DNA from: Bulleidia sp. zg-1006
GTDB taxonomy: Bacteria; Bacillota_I; Bacilli_A; Erysipelotrichales; Erysipelotrichaceae
DNA: 64,000 nt
Assembly: GCF_016812035.1 (NCBI RefSeq)
Contig: NZ_CP069178.1
Location: 248,001 to 312,000 of the forward strand
Direction of reading: 5' to 3'
The notes beneath the pieces are model-generated. The model saw only the letters and a list, made by a program, of their open reading frames with translations. It was not told where the DNA came from and ran no database searches. Made by a program: the position numbers and the translations under genes. Positions 16,982 through 26,069 of the stretch are shown piece after piece; the stretch's first letter is position 1, and the number at the start of each line of letters is the position of its first letter.

Positions 16982-17848
16982 ATGGTTTTAGTTTCGGCTA
17001 AAGAAATGATTGACAAGGCTCGTCAGGGTCATTATGCGATTGGTGCGTTCAACATCAACAACATGGAGTGGACAAAAGCTATCTTAGCAGGTGCCCAAGA
17101 AACAAACTCACCAGTGATTTTACAAGTATCAGAAGGGGCCGGTAAATACATGTGTGGTTTCAAGCAAGCTGCTGATATGGTTAAGAACATTCACGACCAA
17201 ATGGGTATCACAGTTCCGGTAGCGTTACATTTAGACCACGGTACTTATGAAGGGGCTAAGGCTGCTATTGAAGCTGGTTTCACATCGGTTATGTTTGATG
17301 GTTCACACTATGAATTCAAAGAAAATGAAGAAAAGTCTAAAGAAATCATCGCTTTAGCACATGCCAAGGGAGTTTCTGTAGAATGTGAAGTTGGCGGTAT
17401 CGGTGGTACGGAAGATGGTGTCACATCCAATGGTGAGCAAGCTGATCCGGCTGAGTGTGCGGAAATTGCTGGTTTAGGTGTTGACTTCTTAGCGGCCGGT
17501 ATCGGTAACATTCATGGGGTTTATCCGGCTGATTGGGCAGGTTTAAACTTTGATTTATTAGCTAAGATTGATGAAGCTGTTAACCACACACCATTAGTAT
17601 TACATGGTGGTTCCGGTATTCCTTCTAATCAAATTCACAAGGCAATTGACATGGGTGTTTCTAAGATTAATGTTAATACGGACCTACAAATTGAATTTGC
17701 GAAGGCTACTCGTGCTTACATTGAAGCTGGTAAGGATCAACAGGGTAAAGGCTTTGACCCTCGTAAATTATTGAAGCCGGGTACAGACGCAATCACCGCT
17801 AAGGTCATTGCAATGATTAAGAACTTCGGTTCAGCCGACAAGGCTTAA
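16982..17848 (+). CDS. fba: class II fructose-1,6-bisphosphate aldolase
   Basis: Glycolytic enzyme splitting fructose bisphosphate with a zinc ion. The 288-residue protein has the class II markers HLDHGTYEGAKAAIEAGFTSVMFDGSHY (zinc ligands and catalytic Asp), the EVGGIGGTEDGV loop, NIHGVYP, and the phosphate-binding LHGGSGI plus INVNTDLQ. An AAAGGAGG site precedes the start. Codon and base use are cleaner and less AT-rich than in neighbours, as expected for a highly expressed gene. It is monocistronic, with a strong terminator. Confidence 0.97.
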   Translation: MVLVSAKEMIDKARQGHYAIGAFNINNMEWTKAILAGAQETNSPVILQVSEGAGKYMCGFKQAADMVKNIHDQMGITVPVALHLDHGTYEGAKAAIEAGFTSVMFDGSHYEFKENEEKSKEIIALAHAKGVSVECEVGGIGGTEDGVTSNGEQADPAECAEIAGLGVDFLAAGIGNIHGVYPADWAGLNFDLLAKIDEAVNHTPLVLHGGSGIPSNQIHKAIDMGVSKINVNTDLQIEFAKATRAYIEAGKDQQGKGFDPRKLLKPGTDAITAKVIAMIKNFGSADKA

Positions 17849-17863
17849 GTAAAAAACGAATTT

Positions 17864-17898
17864 GTCAGGAAGGAAGTTAGTTCCTCTCTGACTTTTTT
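17864..17898 (+). terminator. terminator of fba
   Basis: GTCAGGAAGGAA pairs with TTCCTCTCTGAC (one mismatch) and is followed by TTTTTT (17893-17898). Confidence 0.85.
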
Positions 17899-17927
17899 GT
17901 ATGCTTTTCATTCTTTTTAATCTGCTT

Positions 17928-17933
17928 TAAAAT
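17928..17933 (+). promoter_or_regulatory. -10 box of HAD gene, leaderless arrangement
   Basis: TAAAAT ends seven bases before the ATG at 17941, with no Shine-Dalgarno sequence between them. Confidence 0.5.
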
Positions 17934-17940
17934 AGTAGCT

Positions 17941-18606
17941 ATGATAAAAGCAGTTTTATTTGATATGGATGGAATTCTCTTTGATTCAGAGGATTTTTAT
18001 ATGCAAGGAACCATTGCCCAAATGAAATCTTGGGGATACAATGGTCCAATTGAAAAAATATACGCGATTATTGGAACTTCTATGGAGGGAACCTGTGATA
18101 TTCTTTACCAACTTTTAGATGGAAAGAAACCAAAAGAAGATATTGCCAAAGAAAATTATATTTATTTCACCCAAACCAATCCGCTTAAAGCAAGGGATAT
18201 TATGTTTCAAGATGTGCCAAAAGCGTTAGAAACTTTAAAGAATGAGGGTATTCAAATGGCGGTTTGTTCTTCATCGCCTTATGAAACGGTGATGTATATG
18301 ATTAAAGAAATGGGTATTCAGTCTTATTTCAATTACATTGAATCCGGTGAACATTTAGCCCATTTTAAACCGGCTCCGGACATTTATTTAGATGCTTTAA
18401 AGCAGTTAAATGTGAAAGTGGAAGAAGCGATTGTCTATGAAGATAGTCAAATTGGTATCCAAGCGGGTAAGAATGCAGGCATGATAACGATTGCAAGAGA
18501 AGATTTGCGTTATGGGCAAGACCAAAGCCAAGCGGATTTTTGTGTGAAGAATATCAGTGAATTAGTGAAGTGGATAGAGGGGGTTAATCATGGAGAGAGT
18601 CATTAA
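17941..18606 (+). CDS. HAD-superfamily hydrolase, beta-phosphoglucomutase-like
   Basis: A 221-residue cytoplasmic phosphatase or phosphomutase of HAD subfamily I. Motif I is FDMDGILFDSE, with nucleophile Asp and general acid Asp. The helical cap follows, then motif II CSSSPYETV, motif III Lys in HFKPAPDIYLDALK, and motif IV VYEDSQIGIQAGKNAG. The substrate is unknown. It overlaps murA by 17 bases. A -10 box seven bases before the ATG and no ribosome-binding site point to leaderless translation. Confidence 0.85.
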   Translation: MIKAVLFDMDGILFDSEDFYMQGTIAQMKSWGYNGPIEKIYAIIGTSMEGTCDILYQLLDGKKPKEDIAKENYIYFTQTNPLKARDIMFQDVPKALETLKNEGIQMAVCSSSPYETVMYMIKEMGIQSYFNYIESGEHLAHFKPAPDIYLDALKQLNVKVEEAIVYEDSQIGIQAGKNAGMITIAREDLRYGQDQSQADFCVKNISELVKWIEGVNHGESH

Positions 18607-19852
18607 AATTCGAGGTGGGAGAACATTAAGTGGAGAAGTTTCTATATCAGGAGCGAAGAATGCGACTGTCGCTTTAATCCCAGCCGCCATTTTAGCTTCT
18701 GGTCCAGTTACAATTGTTGGTGTTCCACAAATTGCAGACGTACAAAATTTAACGAAAATTTTACAACTATTGCATGTTGAGGTACATCAGGTTGCTAAAG
18801 ATCATCTCATCATCGATCCAGGTCATATGCAAGATATGGATTTGGTGGATGAAGCCGTTACGAAATTAAGAGCCTCCTATTATTTCATGGGTGCTTTGCT
18901 AGGTAAGTATGGTCATGTCAAGATGAAAATGCCTGGTGGTTGTGATTTAGGGCCTAGACCAATTGACTTACATTTGAAAGGTTTTGAGGCATTAGGCGCT
19001 AAAGTTACCTATGAAAGAGGTTGTTATGTGATTGATGCTGATGAGTTAGTGGGAACGGATATTTTCTTAGATTTTGCTTCTGTTGGTGCCACGATTAATA
19101 TCATGATGGCAGCGGTTTACGCAAAGGGCAGAACAACCATTGAAAATGCTGCGAAAGAGCCGGAAATCATTGATGTAGCCACTTTGTTAAATAATATGGG
19201 TGCTAAAGTTCGTGGGGCCGGTACAGATGTTATCACCATTGATGGTGTTAGTACGATGTATGGTTGTATTCATGAAATTATCCCTGACCGTATTGAAGCC
19301 GGTACTTTCTTGATTATGGCGGCGGCTTGTGGAAAGGATGTTACGATTAGTAATGTCATTCCAACACACTTAGAAGCCCTTACTTCCAAACTAAGAGATA
19401 TGGGTGTTCCTTTAAAAATTGAAATCGATAAAATTATCGTTGGTGAAAGCCATTCTTTAAAAACAACCGATATTACCACCCGTATTTATCCCGGTTTTCC
19501 AACTGATTTACAACAACCTTTAACCGCCCTTTTAACCCAAGCGGATGGTGATTCTCGAGTGGAAGAAACAATTTATAAAGAACGTTTTAAGCATTGTGAA
19601 GAACTTAATAATATGGGGGCGAATATTGAAGTTGGAACTGGAGAAGCGATGATTCATGGTCCAACACCTTTGTTTGGCGCAAAAGTCGTCGCTACGGATC
19701 TTCGTTGTGGAGCAGCCATGTTGGTGGCAGGTTTGATTGCGAATGGGGTGACAGAAATCCATGATATTTATCATATTGAACGTGGTTATTCCGAAATCGA
19801 CCAAAAATTGATTGCCTTGGGGGCGGAAATTTGGCGTGAAGAAGTGGAATAA
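18590..19852 (+). CDS. murA: UDP-N-acetylglucosamine 1-carboxyvinyltransferase
   Basis: First committed step of peptidoglycan synthesis, moving enolpyruvate from PEP to UDP-GlcNAc. The 420-residue protein has SISGAKNATVALIPAAILA near the start and the catalytic loop PGGCDLGPRPIDLHL with Cys118, the residue hit by fosfomycin. It ends with GARMLV-like and HIERGYSEIDQKLIALGA motifs. A single copy is seen here; Firmicutes often have two. Its ribosome-binding site lies in the end of the HAD gene. Confidence 0.96.
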   Translation: MERVIKIRGGRTLSGEVSISGAKNATVALIPAAILASGPVTIVGVPQIADVQNLTKILQLLHVEVHQVAKDHLIIDPGHMQDMDLVDEAVTKLRASYYFMGALLGKYGHVKMKMPGGCDLGPRPIDLHLKGFEALGAKVTYERGCYVIDADELVGTDIFLDFASVGATINIMMAAVYAKGRTTIENAAKEPEIIDVATLLNNMGAKVRGAGTDVITIDGVSTMYGCIHEIIPDRIEAGTFLIMAAACGKDVTISNVIPTHLEALTSKLRDMGVPLKIEIDKIIVGESHSLKTTDITTRIYPGFPTDLQQPLTALLTQADGDSRVEETIYKERFKHCEELNNMGANIEVGTGEAMIHGPTPLFGAKVVATDLRCGAAMLVAGLIANGVTEIHDIYHIERGYSEIDQKLIALGAEIWREEVE

Positions 19853-19855
19853 GAC

Positions 19856-19928
19856 TTGCGATTGAAAAGAAATATGTTAATATATTATGGCAATAAGCAC
19901 TTACTTTAAGCACAAATGAGGCTTAAGG
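19856..19928 (+). promoter_or_regulatory. promoter and candidate L31 leader hairpin
   Basis: TTGCGA (19856-19861) and TAATAT (19878-19883) form a promoter with 16-base spacing. In the leader CTTTAAGC (19904-19911) pairs with GCTTAAGG (19921-19928), ending just before the AGAAGGGAG ribosome-binding site. Leaders ahead of L31 genes are known to regulate in several phyla; membership in a known class is not tested. Confidence 0.45.
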
Positions 19929-19947
19929 CAGAAGGGAGAACATATTT

Positions 19948-20160
19948 ATGAAACAAGGAATTCATCCGGAATACCATAAAGTTAAAGTTGTTTGTTCAAG
20001 TTGCGGTACAGAATTTGAAACAGGTTCTACAGCTAAGGAATTAAAAGCTGACACATGTTCAAACTGTCACCCATTCTATACAGGTAGACAACGATTCGCT
20101 CAAGCTCAAGGACGTATTGAGAAGTTTAATCGTAAATACGGCATTAAGGAAGGCGAATAA
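19948..20160 (+). CDS. rpmE: 50S ribosomal protein L31
   Basis: A 70-residue large-subunit protein. It keeps the zinc-binding cysteine pairs CSSCG and [11 protein letters not shown], so it is the zinc-containing type, not the zinc-free alternate form. The end [11 protein letters not shown] is typical. It has its own promoter and a possible regulatory hairpin in the leader, and is followed by a strong terminator. Confidence 0.96.
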   Translation: MKQGIHPEYHKVKVVCSSCGTEFETGSTAKELKADTCSNCHPFYTGRQRFAQAQGRIEKFNRKYGIKEGE

Positions 20161-20184
20161 GAGTGAGAAATCACTCTTTTTTTT
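20161..20184 (+). terminator. terminator of rpmE
   Basis: GAGTGA and TCACTC around a GAAA loop, followed by eight T residues. Confidence 0.9.
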
Positions 20185-20231
20185 AGCTATCTAATTAGAG
20201 TACAATATTTTAGTAAGGAGTATACGTAGCC

Positions 20232-21308
20232 ATGGATGCAGTAAGAGAGAAACTAATTGAAATTGAAAAACGATACCAAACCATCACGAATGATTTGATG
20301 GATGAAAAGGTATTTAGCAATCCCGCTTTATTAACCAAATTATCCAAGGAACAAGCTTCCTTAACCCAATCGCTTGAAGCTTGGCATAAATTGAAAAAAT
20401 TAGATAATCAAATTGAACAAGCCAATGAAATGTTAAAGGAAAGTGATCCCGAATTAAAAGAAATGGCGAAAATGGAATTGGAAGAATGTGTACCAGCGCA
20501 AGAAGAACTTTTAGAACACATTCAACATTTATTGATTCCAAAAGATCCTGATGATGATCATGATGTCATTATGGAAATCCGTGGTGGTGCTGGTGGTGAT
20601 GAGGGTAATATTTTTGCGGGGGATTTGTATCGCATGTATATACGTTATGCGGAAGCGAAAGGTTGGAAGATTCAAGTCATGGAAGCCTCGGCTAGTGAAG
20701 CGGGTGGCTTTTCACAAGTTATTTTCTCCATTAAAGGAAATGAAGTGTACCGTGATTTAAAGTGGGAATCCGGTGTGCATCGAGTTCAACGTGTGCCTAA
20801 GACCGAATCGCAAGGACGTGTGCATACCTCCACAGCAACGGTACTTTGCCAACCGGAAGCGGAAGAAGCGGATATTGTCATTGACCCAAGTGATTTAACT
20901 ATTGAAACTCATCGTGCTTCTGGGGCGGGTGGTCAGCACATTAATAAAACCGATTCAGCCGTTCGTATTGTCCACTTGCCAACAGGGATTACGGTTAACT
21001 GCCAAGATGGACGTTCACAAATTGAAAATAGAGAAACCGCCATGCGATTAATTCGTGCCCGTGTTTATGAAGAAATTAAGCGCCAAAGAGATGAAGCGGC
21101 CGGAGCGGTTCGTCGGGCTAAGATTGGTACCGGTGATCGGTCGGAAAAAATTCGTACCTATAACTACCCACAAAATCGTGTGACGGATCATCGCATTGGT
21201 TTAACCATTACGCAATTAGATCGCATTATGGAAGGTAAGCTGGATGGTATCATCGAAGGATTACAAGCGGAAGAGGAAAAGAGAAAACTAGAGGAAAGCC
21301 AAGGATGA
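20232..21308 (+). CDS. prfA: peptide chain release factor 1
   Basis: Releases the finished peptide at UAA and UAG. The 358-residue protein carries the GGQ peptidyl-hydrolysis motif (233-235, in GAGGQHINKTDSAVRI). Upstream IMEIRGGAGGDEGNIFAGDLYRMY is typical of RF1. The coiled N-terminal domain covers about 1-110. An AAGGAG site precedes ATG 20232. It overlaps prmC by four bases, the partner that methylates the GGQ glutamine. Confidence 0.97.
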   Translation: MDAVREKLIEIEKRYQTITNDLMDEKVFSNPALLTKLSKEQASLTQSLEAWHKLKKLDNQIEQANEMLKESDPELKEMAKMELEECVPAQEELLEHIQHLLIPKDPDDDHDVIMEIRGGAGGDEGNIFAGDLYRMYIRYAEAKGWKIQVMEASASEAGGFSQVIFSIKGNEVYRDLKWESGVHRVQRVPKTESQGRVHTSTATVLCQPEAEEADIVIDPSDLTIETHRASGAGGQHINKTDSAVRIVHLPTGITVNCQDGRSQIENRETAMRLIRARVYEEIKRQRDEAAGAVRRAKIGTGDRSEKIRTYNYPQNRVTDHRIGLTITQLDRIMEGKLDGIIEGLQAEEEKRKLEESQG

Positions 21309-22159
21309 GTTTTTTAAGAGAATTGGTTCTTGATTATGAAAAGAAAGCGTTGGAAAAGGCTATTTCTGAAGAAACTGTTATGGCTTATTTGGTGGAATTG
21401 AGCCAAAGAGAACGCTATGATTTATACCTGCATTTTGAAGAAGAAAGCCCACAAGATTTAGAAAAAGAGTTCTGTGCCGGTATGGAAAGAATTCTCAAGG
21501 GTGAACCAATGGCACATGTGCTAGGCTACTCTTGGTTTTATGGCTATAAAATACTGGTGAATAGGGATGTTTTAATTCCTCGTTATGAAACGGAAGAATT
21601 GTGTGCCAATATTTTAAATCGTATGGATACTTTCTTTTCAAATGCAGAGAAAATAGATATTGCGGATGTTGGAACCGGATCAGGGGCTATCGCGATTACA
21701 CTTTGCAGGGAAGAAGAAAAATGCGTGATGAGAGCGAGTGATATTTCTTCTGAGGCGGTAGATATAGCAAAGAAAAATGCACAGCTTAATGAAGCAACAA
21801 TCGAATTCTTGGTTGGGAATATGTTGGATCCTTTATTGGAAAAAGGAATTCAGTTGGATGTTTTAGTGTGCAATCCGCCGTATATTCCTCAAGCGGAAGA
21901 AATGGAATCTTCTGTGGTAGACTATGAACCTCATGTGGCTTTATTTGGGGGGAAAGATGGATTGAAGTATTATCGAGAAGTCTTTATGAACGCTCATCGT
22001 ATTTTAAAAGAAAAAGCTTTCATGGCTTTTGAAATGGGTTGGAACCAAAGAGAAGCGATGACGAAACTAATCAAAGAAATTTTACCGGAAGATCGCTTTG
22101 AATTTCTCAAAGATATCAATGGAAAAGATCGTATGTTGTTTGTATATCATAATCTTTAA
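21305..22159 (+). CDS. prmC: peptide chain release factor N5-glutamine methyltransferase
   Basis: Methylates the Gln of the GGQ motif in release factors using S-adenosylmethionine. The 284-residue protein has an N-terminal helical domain, a PRYETEEL segment, the SAM-binding loop DVGTGSGAIAI, and the catalytic NPPY at residues 190-193 followed by IPQAE. The four-base overlap with prfA is the classical arrangement. The sequence is somewhat divergent, but all signature motifs are present. Confidence 0.95.
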   Translation: MSFLRELVLDYEKKALEKAISEETVMAYLVELSQRERYDLYLHFEEESPQDLEKEFCAGMERILKGEPMAHVLGYSWFYGYKILVNRDVLIPRYETEELCANILNRMDTFFSNAEKIDIADVGTGSGAIAITLCREEEKCVMRASDISSEAVDIAKKNAQLNEATIEFLVGNMLDPLLEKGIQLDVLVCNPPYIPQAEEMESSVVDYEPHVALFGGKDGLKYYREVFMNAHRILKEKAFMAFEMGWNQREAMTKLIKEILPEDRFEFLKDINGKDRMLFVYHNL

Positions 22160-22160
22160 G

Positions 22161-22187
22161 GAGAGTAGAAAGTTTGTACTCTCTTTT
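22161..22187 (+). terminator. terminator after prmC
   Basis: GAGAGTA (22161-22167) pairs with TACTCTC (22177-22183), followed by TTTT. Confidence 0.65.
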
Positions 22188-22195
22188 ATTTCGTC

Positions 22196-22201
22196 TATAA
22201 T
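22196..22201 (+). promoter_or_regulatory. -10 box of sulfatase-like gene, near-leaderless
   Basis: TATAAT ends nine bases before the ATG at 22211; no Shine-Dalgarno sequence is visible in TATCCAAG. Confidence 0.5.
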
Positions 22202-22210
22202 ATATCCAAG

Positions 22211-24589
22211 ATGATAAATAAACCAAAAAAATGGATACTAATTTTAATCAGCGTATTTTTCCTGTTTTCCACGCTTTTAACATTTACGATCGTTTGGTTG
22301 TTCCATACTTGGCCTAAGCTACAAATTCATGAGTTTTTGTTTGAAATACTGACTCCTTTAAAAGGCACCGGTTCTGATCAAATCCGAAAATTTATTATCT
22401 GGGTGATTGTACCAACTAGTGTTGTAGGGATACTGGTGGCTATTCTTTATTACTTATTAACAGAGGAAAAAAGAAAAATGCTGCGAAAAGGATTGGTGTT
22501 TTTATCCATTATATCGCTAGTTTTAAGTGGTGTTCGTTTTTGGACAAAACTAGATGTTACGAATTATATTAGAAATCAATGGACTGATTCTACTTTTATT
22601 CAAAAAGAATACGTAGATCCTTCAACGGTAGCTCTACAATTCCCTAAGAAGAAAAGAAATTTAATTTATATTAGTTTAGAATCTGTAGAAACAGGATTCT
22701 CCAGTCAAGAATATGGTGGAAAAAAGAAGAATAATTACATTCCTGAGCTAACGAAATTAGCATTGTCTAATCAATGCTTTTCCGCTAATCAAAAAGTACT
22801 AAACGGCGCTGTTTCCTTGACAGGAACAGGATGGACAATGGGTGGTTTATTTGCTCAAACCTCCGGGTTGCCTCTAAAAGTTAATATGGAAGGCAATAGT
22901 ATGATTTCACAAGAAACCTTCTTTCCAAATATAATGAATTTAGGCGATATTCTTGCTAAACAAGGTTATCAGAATGTCTTTATGTTAGGATCGGATGCCG
23001 AGTTTGGTGGTCGTCAGCTATTCTTCAAAAGCCATGGTAATTATGAAATCAATGATTATAATTATGCCAAACAAAAAAACTGGATTCCATCCAACTATCA
23101 TGTGTTTTGGGGCTTTGAAGACCATAAACTCTTTGACTTTGCAAAAATGAAACTAACTAATCTTTCTTCAAGTGATAAACCTTTTAACTTACATCTATTA
23201 ACTGTCGATACTCATTTTGAAGATGGTTATAAAGACCATGAAACACCAACAAAGTTTTCTCAGAATCAATATGGCAATGTGATTTATGGTTCGGATAAAC
23301 GAGTGAGTGATTTTGTGAAGTGGTGTCAGAAACAACCTTGGTATGAAAATACAACGATTGTACTTTCAGGCGATCATCCAACCATGGATAAAGACTTCAT
23401 GGAAGGGGTAGATATGCACCATAAAAGAACCGTGTATTACACCATTGTGAATGGAATAGCGAAACGAGAGAATAGCTCAATCAGTCGTTATTATTCGACG
23501 ATGGATAGTTTTCCAACCACTTTGGCAGCTTTGGGTGTGAAGATACCGGGTGACCGTTTGGCCTTGGGCACAAACTTATATGGTCAGAAAAAGACCTTAG
23601 TGGAAGAATATGGAGAAGATTTCTTAAATGAAGAATTAGCGAAAAAATCTAGCTTTATGGAAAAATTAGCGGCGGTTAAAAAAGAAGAGAATGAACATCC
23701 ATATAACCTAGGCTTTGAAAGCTCTGTCCAAGGAAAACACTTGAAATTAGATTGGAAATATTTATTGGAAAAAGACCAATGGTTGGATACAAGCGGTGTT
23801 TCTATTTTTCAAAAAGGTCAAAGGCTAGAGAAAACTACAGAGAACAGCTATGCACTATTGGATGAAACTTCTCCTTTAATCTTAAAGATAAAAGACAAAG
23901 AGGTACTTCGTGGCGAACCGCATTTCTTTAGTCAGGAGTTTCATTCTTTTATCCAAGCGTTAAAAGGAGCCGATAGGACGAAGTACGATTGGTACATGCT
24001 TAATTCGGGTGATTATATGAACCAAGTCAATTCGGAAAGAAAGAAAAGTTTAATTTCTTTAGGCTTAACGGAAAAAGAACTACGCTTAAATCACAATGTG
24101 CTTTTCACCTCAAGTGGTGTAAAAGAAAGCTCGAAAGAGAGCATTCATTACAAACAGAATGTAGTAGAATGCTTGGCTTCTTTGGATGCTAATGAGAAAT
24201 CTTGGTTTGTGTATAAAGGGAAAAAACACTCAATTTCACAGGGAATTAACTTCTTTGTAGTGAATAAAGAAACAGGAGAGGTAACGCATCGCTCATTTAA
24301 TACGATTGTTGGTTATCCCAGCTTTGATAAAAAAATAATTCAAGTTAAGAATCATCAATTGCAAGTGGAATTGTCTCAATATTCTGGCGTTGTTGGTGAG
24401 GTGTTTGGGAATTTCTTGATTGTTAGCGATGGAAAAGAGAGAAGATTGGTTTATTTAGACTTGGCGAATGGTGTTTGGAAGGCTAATATAGATATTCAAG
24501 GGATGGATGAATCGAAATTAGAAATGATGGGATTTTTAAATGTGAAGAATCAAATCTATTTTATTGGAGATATAGAAGTGCAGGATTAA
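22211..24589 (+). CDS. membrane-anchored sulfatase-fold phosphoglycerol transferase (LtaS/OpgB-like)
   Basis: A 792-residue protein. Three hydrophobic segments fill the first 125 residues, then comes an extracellular sulfatase-type domain (about 145-460): NLIYISLESVETGF, LTGTGWTMGGLFAQTSG (nucleophile Thr region), LLTVDTHF and VLSGDHPTM (metal ligands). Proteins of this kind polymerise or modify glycerol-phosphate polymers on the cell surface using phosphatidylglycerol. The C-terminal 300 residues are an extra region I do not recognise; LtaS itself is about 650 residues. It is followed by a sortase gene, so the pair is envelope-related. Confidence 0.8.
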   Translation: MINKPKKWILILISVFFLFSTLLTFTIVWLFHTWPKLQIHEFLFEILTPLKGTGSDQIRKFIIWVIVPTSVVGILVAILYYLLTEEKRKMLRKGLVFLSIISLVLSGVRFWTKLDVTNYIRNQWTDSTFIQKEYVDPSTVALQFPKKKRNLIYISLESVETGFSSQEYGGKKKNNYIPELTKLALSNQCFSANQKVLNGAVSLTGTGWTMGGLFAQTSGLPLKVNMEGNSMISQETFFPNIMNLGDILAKQGYQNVFMLGSDAEFGGRQLFFKSHGNYEINDYNYAKQKNWIPSNYHVFWGFEDHKLFDFAKMKLTNLSSSDKPFNLHLLTVDTHFEDGYKDHETPTKFSQNQYGNVIYGSDKRVSDFVKWCQKQPWYENTTIVLSGDHPTMDKDFMEGVDMHHKRTVYYTIVNGIAKRENSSISRYYSTMDSFPTTLAALGVKIPGDRLALGTNLYGQKKTLVEEYGEDFLNEELAKKSSFMEKLAAVKKEENEHPYNLGFESSVQGKHLKLDWKYLLEKDQWLDTSGVSIFQKGQRLEKTTENSYALLDETSPLILKIKDKEVLRGEPHFFSQEFHSFIQALKGADRTKYDWYMLNSGDYMNQVNSERKKSLISLGLTEKELRLNHNVLFTSSGVKESSKESIHYKQNVVECLASLDANEKSWFVYKGKKHSISQGINFFVVNKETGEVTHRSFNTIVGYPSFDKKIIQVKNHQLQVELSQYSGVVGEVFGNFLIVSDGKERRLVYLDLANGVWKANIDIQGMDESKLEMMGFLNVKNQIYFIGDIEVQD

Positions 24590-24609
24590 AATAGAAACGA
24601 GAGGTATTC

Positions 24610-25386
24610 ATGAAAAAAACGAAAACAAAAAAACCTTTGAGCAAGGGAATGAAAGTCTTTTTGGATTTAGTGATGGTTTGTTGCTTATTGGTGGCCGGCT
24701 TTTCAGCTTGGAGTATTGTGCAAGCTTTGAAAGATTATCGTGAATCGCGACAGGCTTATGAAGAAGTTAGAAAAGAAGTGGTTGTGATTGATCAAAAAAC
24801 AAAAGAAGAAAAGGTGGATTTTGCGAAATTAAAGAAGCTTTATCCTGATACAGCCGCTTGGATTAAAATGAAAGATAGTAGGATTGATTATCCGATTGTC
24901 TATGGCGACTCTGTTGATCCGGCAAGAAGAGGAAATGAGTTCTATTTGCATCATTTGATGGATGGTCGTTACCAAAACTCAGGAACATTATTCATGGATG
25001 TTCAAAATGGGCGTGGTTTGAAGTCAAGGGTTTGGACGGTGTATGGACATAATATGCGTGATGGCTCAATGTTTGCGGATATCAATAAATTTCAGAAACA
25101 GTCTTACTATGATAGTCATAAGGAAATGGAATTAGAAACACCAGAGGGTAAGTATAAGGTTTATCCGGTTGCCGGCATCAAAACAACTGGTTCAGATGAT
25201 TATGTGCGCTACCATTTTAGCTCTAATCAAGAGTTTATGGATTATGTGAATATGTTTCAAAAGAAGAGTACTTTTAAATCTGAACAAACGGTAAGTGCGA
25301 AGGATCAGTTGATGTTATTTTCGACTTGTGATTATAGCATTGATGATGGTCGTTATGCTTTGCTTGCAAAAGTGGTTAAGAAATAG
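24610..25386 (+). CDS. srtB: class B sortase
   Basis: Membrane-bound transpeptidase that anchors surface proteins to peptidoglycan. The 258-residue protein has an N-terminal membrane segment (about 16-40) and the catalytic triad His147 (VYGHNMRDGSMF), Cys240 (FSTCDY) and Arg248 (DGRYALLAK). The DYPIVYG and FYLHHLMDGRYQNSGTLFMD motifs are typical of class B. Substrate proteins with a sorting motif are not seen nearby. It follows the sulfatase-like gene by 20 bases with a GAGGT site. Confidence 0.93.
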   Translation: MKKTKTKKPLSKGMKVFLDLVMVCCLLVAGFSAWSIVQALKDYRESRQAYEEVRKEVVVIDQKTKEEKVDFAKLKKLYPDTAAWIKMKDSRIDYPIVYGDSVDPARRGNEFYLHHLMDGRYQNSGTLFMDVQNGRGLKSRVWTVYGHNMRDGSMFADINKFQKQSYYDSHKEMELETPEGKYKVYPVAGIKTTGSDDYVRYHFSSNQEFMDYVNMFQKKSTFKSEQTVSAKDQLMLFSTCDYSIDDGRYALLAKVVKK

Positions 25387-25396
25387 AGGTAGTGGT

Positions 25397-26062
25397 ATGT
25401 TGAAAACGAAAGATTGTTTTGATTTGAACCATAGTTTAGCTGGCTCTTATTTAGAAAAGTATGAATATCCATGGCTTGCCTTATCGGGTATTAAAGAATT
25501 GATTTTAAATTTAGGTGGTTCTCTAGGTGAGGATTATGAAGAGGTTCAACCACAGGTTTGGGTGCATAAAACAGCTAAAGTATTTCCTTCTGCTTATTTA
25601 GGAAGTCCTTGTATCATTGGTGCACGGACAGAAGTGCGTCATTGTGCTTTCATTCGCGGTTCTGTTTTAGTGGGAGAGGATTGTGTGGTTGGCAATTCCG
25701 TGGAATTAAAGAATGTGATTTTGTTTGACCATGTGCAAGTGCCTCATTACAACTATGTTGGCGATTCTATCCTTGGTTACTACAGTCACATGGGAGCAGG
25801 TGCAGTTACTTCCAATGTAAAATCCGATCATAGCTTGGTTGTGATTCATGTGGGTGATGAAGCCATCGAAACGGAATTAAAGAAGTTTGGTGCTATTTTA
25901 GCTGATCATGTGGAAGTTGGTTGTAATGCGGTTTTGAATCCCGGTACAGTGATTGGCTCTAATTCAAGAGTGTATCCAACGACGGGTGTGCGTGGTTTTG
26001 TGCCGGAAAATAGTATTGTTAAGAAAACCGATGTGATTGTGAAAATAAAAAAAGGAGAATAG
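25397..26062 (+). CDS. left-handed beta-helix acyltransferase/UDP-GlcNAc pyrophosphorylase-like protein
   Basis: A 222-residue protein made largely of hexapeptide repeats (for example IIGARTEVRHCAFIRGSVLV, VVGNSVELKNVILFD, VEVGCNAVLNPGTVIG) that form a left-handed beta helix. Similar stand-alone proteins resemble the C-terminal half of GlmU and are annotated as nucleotide-sugar pyrophosphorylase-like; the nucleotidyltransferase domain is absent, so acyl or phosphate transfer is unproven. ATG 25397 is preferred over upstream codons inside the sortase gene, because it follows a GAGGTAGTGG site. Confidence 0.75.
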   Translation: MLKTKDCFDLNHSLAGSYLEKYEYPWLALSGIKELILNLGGSLGEDYEEVQPQVWVHKTAKVFPSAYLGSPCIIGARTEVRHCAFIRGSVLVGEDCVVGNSVELKNVILFDHVQVPHYNYVGDSILGYYSHMGAGAVTSNVKSDHSLVVIHVGDEAIETELKKFGAILADHVEVGCNAVLNPGTVIGSNSRVYPTTGVRGFVPENSIVKKTDVIVKIKKGE

Positions 26063-26069
26063 TATTCCC

